Positions 60,311 through 64,000 of a stretch of 64,000 nucleotides of DNA are shown piece after piece. Both the position numbers and the translations under genes were made by a program. How positions within the stretch are numbered: the first letter of the stretch is position 1; the number at the start of each line of letters is the position of its first letter. The notes beneath the pieces are model-generated. The model saw only the letters and a program-made list of their open reading frames with translations, was not told the DNA's origin and did no database searches. The DNA is from an uncultured Aquimarina sp. (GTDB taxonomy: Bacteria > Bacteroidota > Bacteroidia > Flavobacteriales > Flavobacteriaceae): the NCBI RefSeq assembly GCF_947492405.1, contig NZ_CANLMP010000003.1:372001-436000 (forward strand). The letters run 5' to 3'.

Positions 60311-62122
60311 CTATTGTTTCAATATTCTGGAATAGAATACGTTTTTACCACTTTTCAATTTTATGATGTAATTTCCAGAGGTTACATTTTTAAGCAATGT
60401 ACTAATATCAATATTTCTTTGATTGTTGTCTGAAGGTTTATCATTCATTTTATTTATTAATTTACCGGTAATATCCCAGATCGAAATTTCCGTTGACTGA
60501 TTAGAAATTCCATTATAAGTAAGTGTTAAATATTTACCAGTTGTTGGATTTGGGTAAATGATCGGAGTATCATTTTTAAGTTTAGTATCATCAACAAGGT
60601 TAGGGTTCTGTCTAGAAAGAGAGCTGATGATTACATCCAGATTTCCTGGTGTAGACCAATTCCCTGCAGCATCTCTGACTAAGCTTTTGATTTTTCCATT
60701 TTGTCTTCTAATGTCTTTGGTAACCGCAGACCCCGCAGTAATAGTTTGGGATTGATTTGCTCTGAATTTATAAACTTTAAGGTCGTCAAATTCTACACTG
60801 GTTTTATTAGTTCTTAAAGAAATGGAACTTCCGTTTTTAATCGGAGATGTATCCGTCCATCGCAATAAAGAATTATTATTTCTAAAAATTTCCAATACTC
60901 CAAAGGCTGGACTATATGTAATTTTGTAATTAGCCCAATTATTATCCAGAGTAACATCCTCAATAGCCCTAAGATTTAATTGATTATTTACTGTTTCATA
61001 AATTCTGACTTTGTTGTCTTCTCCGCTAAACCATATTAGATAAGAATTGCCTCTTTGACTTTGTGTTACATCATCCGACATAATATGAATACCGAACTTT
61101 TGTGGACCGCTAGTTGATATTGTTTTGGCTGAAAATTCATATAAGTACGGTAACCCTGAGTTTTGAGATAAAAAGGTATTTAACTTGGTGTTATCAGATG
61201 AGGTGTTAGCTTGAAGTAGATGTCCATTATTAATTGACCAATTACCAGCTCCTTGGGTGTACCCGGAATAAAAAACGTTAAAGTTGTCATTAAAGAATCC
61301 ATTACCTCGATTGGCATACCAGTTATTACCATATTTTTCTAAAGCTTGATAGAACCTACGTGTGACTCCTACATTATCATTGTCATTAAAATTGGCAGTA
61401 AAATCAGCTGATTGTGTGTTCCCACCTGTTGCAGAAATAGTCGTGGTTGGAGCTACAGTATCTCCCGAGGGTGGTGTAGTACAATTTCTACCTAAATCAT
61501 TCTGAAGAGCAGTTAAATATGCATCTGCAAATCTATCTCTCCAAGTGTTATTTAATAGTTTTGTGGCATCTCCAGAATCAACAAACCCAATTTCACTAAG
61601 CACTCCAACAGCGTTATTTCCGGTTAGCACTCCAAGGTGAAAAATATAAGAACCATCCTCTACAGATCTACGATCTCTCCATTGTCCTTTTTCTACCATT
61701 CTATCCTGAATTTGTCTTGAAAACCTGCTATTCGAAGATTGAGGAGAATTACTTCGGTTACACCAAAATGTTTCGGTTCCTGTTCCTCCTCCCGCATTAC
61801 AATGAATACTGATAAATCGATCTGCTCTCCAGTTATTAGAAATTGCTCTACGTTGGCTTAAGGTTAACCAACCATTTCGTGTGCTCCGAGTTAATCTTAC
61901 AGACCATCCATCACAACCATTTTCAATTAAGTCTTTTAACTTAATTCCTACGGATAATGCGGTTGCGTGTTCGGTGTCCGTTCTTCCGTCTGGGTTGCTG
62001 CCGTCAGAAGCATATCCATGTCCTGGATCTATAACAACGACTTGAGCCTGAGATGCTAAAGAAAACAAAAAGATAATGACAAGTAGCGGTTTTATAGTAA
62101 AGATTTTAATTATGTTTTTCAT
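60311..62122 (-). CDS. T9SS-exported N-acetylmuramoyl-L-alanine amidase
   Basis: 603 residues. A signal peptide (IFTIKPLLVIIFLFSLASQA) precedes an Amidase_3 domain (residues about 28-215): VVVIDPGHGYASDG (zinc His), RTDTEHATALSVG (zinc Glu), FISIHCNAGGGTGTE (zinc His) and LSEIGFVDSGD (catalytic Glu). Next come a central beta-rich module (about 300-450; SFNDNFNVFYSG to SVEFDDLKVYKF) and a type A T9SS sorting domain at the C-terminus (IIYPNPTTGKYLTL to FYSRILKQ). Cleaves peptide stems from glycan chains, possibly on competitor cells. It lies 4 bases after the PD40 gene. Confidence 0.92.
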   Translation of the reverse strand: MKNIIKIFTIKPLLVIIFLFSLASQAQVVVIDPGHGYASDGSNPDGRTDTEHATALSVGIKLKDLIENGCDGWSVRLTRSTRNGWLTLSQRRAISNNWRADRFISIHCNAGGGTGTETFWCNRSNSPQSSNSRFSRQIQDRMVEKGQWRDRRSVEDGSYIFHLGVLTGNNAVGVLSEIGFVDSGDATKLLNNTWRDRFADAYLTALQNDLGRNCTTPPSGDTVAPTTTISATGGNTQSADFTANFNDNDNVGVTRRFYQALEKYGNNWYANRGNGFFNDNFNVFYSGYTQGAGNWSINNGHLLQANTSSDNTKLNTFLSQNSGLPYLYEFSAKTISTSGPQKFGIHIMSDDVTQSQRGNSYLIWFSGEDNKVRIYETVNNQLNLRAIEDVTLDNNWANYKITYSPAFGVLEIFRNNNSLLRWTDTSPIKNGSSISLRTNKTSVEFDDLKVYKFRANQSQTITAGSAVTKDIRRQNGKIKSLVRDAAGNWSTPGNLDVIISSLSRQNPNLVDDTKLKNDTPIIYPNPTTGKYLTLTYNGISNQSTEISIWDITGKLINKMNDKPSDNNQRNIDISTLLKNVTSGNYIIKLKSGKNVFYSRILKQ

Positions 62123-62126
62123 GGGA

Positions 62127-63002
62127 TTAGTTTTTAAGAGTGAGATCAGCTACAAAAATTCTTCCTGTTTTTTCATCAGAAAAAGCAATTCTTTTACCAT
62201 CAGGAGATATATCTCCCCAAGTTTCGATTTTATCATCAGAATTTGTTAATCGAGTTTTTTTTGCGGAATCTGTTGCAATGTGAAATAAATCAGAAGCAGA
62301 AATAGTATGTCCGTCATCACTTTGATCTTCAAAAGTAATTATCCCACTGCTATCTGGTAACCACGAACTTGCTAGTCCCATTCCTAAGGATTTTCGATCT
62401 TGTTTTCCATAAATCGAATATAAGTATATGTTTGGCCCTTCATGAACAATTACCATCATTTGATCAGGAGAAATAATAGGATGGTAGAATTGACCTTTTT
62501 CTTGTGTGATTACCCAAGGTTTTCCATTCATTCCTTCTTTAGCTTCTAGCTTAAGCGTTTCTAAATTGATATATACGATTAAGTTTTTATTTGATTTTGC
62601 CCTAAGAGATAGATTGGTGTTATCAGGATGGATGTCATTTAATATTTTTTCTTTGCCTGTTTGTAGATGTAAGCTTTTTACTATTAAGTTTCCAAATAAT
62701 TCGCCTTCCGGTTTTTCTCTAAAAATAATACTCTGACTATCTGCCGACCAATTAGCTAAGTATCCAATACCTAAACCATTTTTTATTTTTTTTATTTGAT
62801 TGGAATTGGTGAGATCTACAATGAATAAAGCATCGTTATGATGATCTGTAAAGAGTATTTTTTGTCCGTTAGGAGCCCAGATAGGAGTGCTATATTCTCC
62901 GTCATCGGTTATAGGAATACTGTTAGATATAATTTGGGATCGTGTGATTTGATTAAGTAGCAAGCATATGATGATGCATACTATTTGTTTTGTAGTTTTC
63001 AT
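62127..63002 (-). CDS. secreted PD40 (TolB-like beta-propeller) protein
   Basis: 291 residues with a signal peptide (QIVCIIICLLLNQITRSQ). PD40 motifs recur: YSTPIWAPNGQKILFTD, LANWSADSQSIIFRE, HPIISPDQMMVIVHE, ASSWLPDSSGIITFED and TWGDISPDGKRIAFSD, each one blade. It lacks a TolB interaction domain. Tight spacing (4 bases) to the amidase gene suggests a linked role in peptidoglycan or cell-envelope processing, as partner or substrate sensor. Confidence 0.85.
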   Translation of the reverse strand: MKTTKQIVCIIICLLLNQITRSQIISNSIPITDDGEYSTPIWAPNGQKILFTDHHNDALFIVDLTNSNQIKKIKNGLGIGYLANWSADSQSIIFREKPEGELFGNLIVKSLHLQTGKEKILNDIHPDNTNLSLRAKSNKNLIVYINLETLKLEAKEGMNGKPWVITQEKGQFYHPIISPDQMMVIVHEGPNIYLYSIYGKQDRKSLGMGLASSWLPDSSGIITFEDQSDDGHTISASDLFHIATDSAKKTRLTNSDDKIETWGDISPDGKRIAFSDEKTGRIFVADLTLKN

Positions 63003-63049
63003 AGGATGTTTGTGTTTTAATTTATCTTCTAGTAGTATGTATGAAAAGG

Positions 63050-63109
63050 AAAAGGGTTCCGATAAGCTATCTTATCATAGTTGTTAACCAAAAAACATGG
63101 AACCCTTTT
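63050..63109 (-). terminator. long-stem terminator-like structure
   Basis: AAAAGGGTTCC (63050-63060) pairs with GGAACCCTTTT (63099-63109) across a loop with its own GATAAG-CTTATC hairpin. On the minus strand it follows the stop at 63128 and ends in CCTTTT. Bent, but plausibly terminates the paralogue gene. Confidence 0.55.
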
Positions 63110-63127
63110 ACACACACATTTACAAAC

Positions 63128-64000
63128 TTAATTCTTGATAACCGGAATCGTTTTAGAACCCATATCACCACTTACTTTAATAAAATACTGACCATTTTGA
63201 ATTGAAGTAAAGTGGTTGCTAAGATCTATAGTATGATTTTGAGATTCTTTAGTATGTTCTCGAAAAGATTTTAATATGCGACCCGTTATATCAATAATCG
63301 ATATAAACGTAGATGAACCTGCTAGTGATTGATAACTAAGCATGATGTCTTTTCCATTTGTAGGATTAGGATATACTTCTACAGGATGATTAACAAAAGT
63401 GTCATCTTGTATATTTGTATTTTGGCGTGTAAGTGAATTAATAGTGACATCTAGATTACCAGGAGAAGACCAATTACCGGCGGCATCTCTTACCAAACTT
63501 TTGATTTTTCCGTTTCTTCTTCTAATATCTTTAGTAACAGCCGATCCAGCAGATATTGTTGTTGTATTATCAGCTCTGAATTTATATACTTTTAGGTCAT
63601 CAAATTCTATACTTGTTTTGTTTGTTCTAAGAGAAATAGTACTACCGTTTTTAATGGGTGATGGGTCCGTCCACTTAAGAATAGAATTATTATTCCTAAA
63701 TATTTCTATAACACCAAATCCAGGACTATAAGTAATCTTGTAATTTGCCCACTTATTATCTAAAGGTACATCATCAATAGCTCTGAAATTTAGCTGATTA
63801 TTTACAGTTTCGTAGACTCTTACCTTATTATCTTCCCCGCTAAACCATATTAGATAGGAGTTTCCTCTTTGACTTTGGTCAGGATTGTCTGCCATGATAT
63901 GAATCCCAAATTTTCGAGGACCACTAGTTGATATTATTTTTGCAGAGAATTCATATAAATACGGAAGTCCTGAATTTTGAGATAAAAAGGTGTTTAGTTT
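63128..64000 (-). CDS. T9SS protein, paralogue of the amidase C-terminal half (5' end beyond window)
   Basis: The frame is open to base 64000, so the N-terminus is outside. The visible 290 residues match the central module and tail of the 60311 amidase almost residue for residue (NTFLSQNSGLPYLYEF, RGNSYLIWFSGEDNKV, VTKDIRRRNGKIKSLVRDA) and end in a type A T9SS domain (EVYPNPTNGKDIMLSYQ). Whether an amidase domain is present cannot be seen. Neighbouring duplication is likely. Confidence 0.85.
   Translation of the reverse strand, partial: KLNTFLSQNSGLPYLYEFSAKIISTSGPRKFGIHIMADNPDQSQRGNSYLIWFSGEDNKVRVYETVNNQLNFRAIDDVPLDNKWANYKITYSPGFGVIEIFRNNNSILKWTDPSPIKNGSTISLRTNKTSIEFDDLKVYKFRADNTTTISAGSAVTKDIRRRNGKIKSLVRDAAGNWSSPGNLDVTINSLTRQNTNIQDDTFVNHPVEVYPNPTNGKDIMLSYQSLAGSSTFISIIDITGRILKSFREHTKESQNHTIDLSNHFTSIQNGQYFIKVSGDMGSKTIPVIKN

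Noticed and set aside
1..64000. tRNA, rRNA, transposase or phage genes
   Set aside because: No cloverleaf with CCA-adjacent stem, no 16S/23S core, and no DDE, Y1 or serine recombinase motif was found in any frame read.

Overview
ORGANISM. The window looks like a chromosomal segment of a marine member of the Flavobacteriaceae (Bacteroidota); an Aquimarina-like genus is plausible but not proven. The support is low GC, promoters with a TAnnTTTG-type -7 box, few recognisable Shine-Dalgarno sites, C-terminal type IX secretion (T9SS) sorting domains, DUF1501/DUF1800 pairs, a TRAP transporter, and families typical of this group (PASTA protein, YceI, LodA/LodB, GG-leader peptides). No rRNA, tRNA or CRISPR array was seen. 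LAYOUT. 1-5.2 kb (minus): DUF1501 (cut by the window edge), DUF1800, VOC protein, carbohydrate-binding-like lipoprotein, coaD, ddl. 5.3-12.6 kb (plus): PASTA membrane protein, RluA-type pseudouridine synthase, membrane AraC regulator, secreted amidohydrolase, cold-shock protein, SDR, yaaA, lipoprotein. 12.7-20 kb: TRAP transporter (dctQ, dctM, then dctP) and pyruvate carboxylase. 20-22.7 kb: a T9SS adhesin-like protein with near-identical 82-residue repeats. 23-28.8 kb: TPR protein, GG-leader cysteine-rich peptide, then an overlapping SGNH-SGNH-MBOAT set for O-acylation of a surface polymer. 28.8-33.3 kb: an accessory island bounded by related repeat-rich spacers. It holds a phased array of eight 14-bp palindromes, an unknown 150-residue protein, a NUDIX hydrolase, a YDG/SRA-HNH modification-dependent endonuclease, a small unknown protein, an attC-like imperfect inverted repeat and a DUF4145 protein. 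34.1-41.9 kb: a five-gene oxidase operon (flavin amine oxidase, ThDP 2-oxoacid decarboxylase, nucleoside-hydrolase-like protein, LodA-like CTQ oxidase, LodB-like flavoprotein). 41.9-49.2 kb: DUF1287 protein, delta-60-repeat protein, a four-gene two-component operon, and lipoproteins including one with a crystallin-like domain. 49.3-56.9 kb (minus): the complete trp operon, E-G-D-C-F-B-A. 56.9-60.2 kb: YceI, MarR, two thioredoxin-fold and two rhodanese proteins. 60.3-64 kb: T9SS amidase, PD40 protein, and an incomplete paralogue of the amidase C-terminus. HOW IT FITS. The most coherent units are the oxidase operon, which should make H2O2, ammonia and aldehydes, and the trp operon. The trp operon is preceded by a readable attenuator whose leader peptide carries three consecutive Trp codons. 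It has also been entered by several repeat families: a 54-bp palindrome translated in frame inside trpF, a GIY-YIG gene bracketed by two 20-bp palindromes, and a four-helix-bundle gene bracketed by heptamer repeats.
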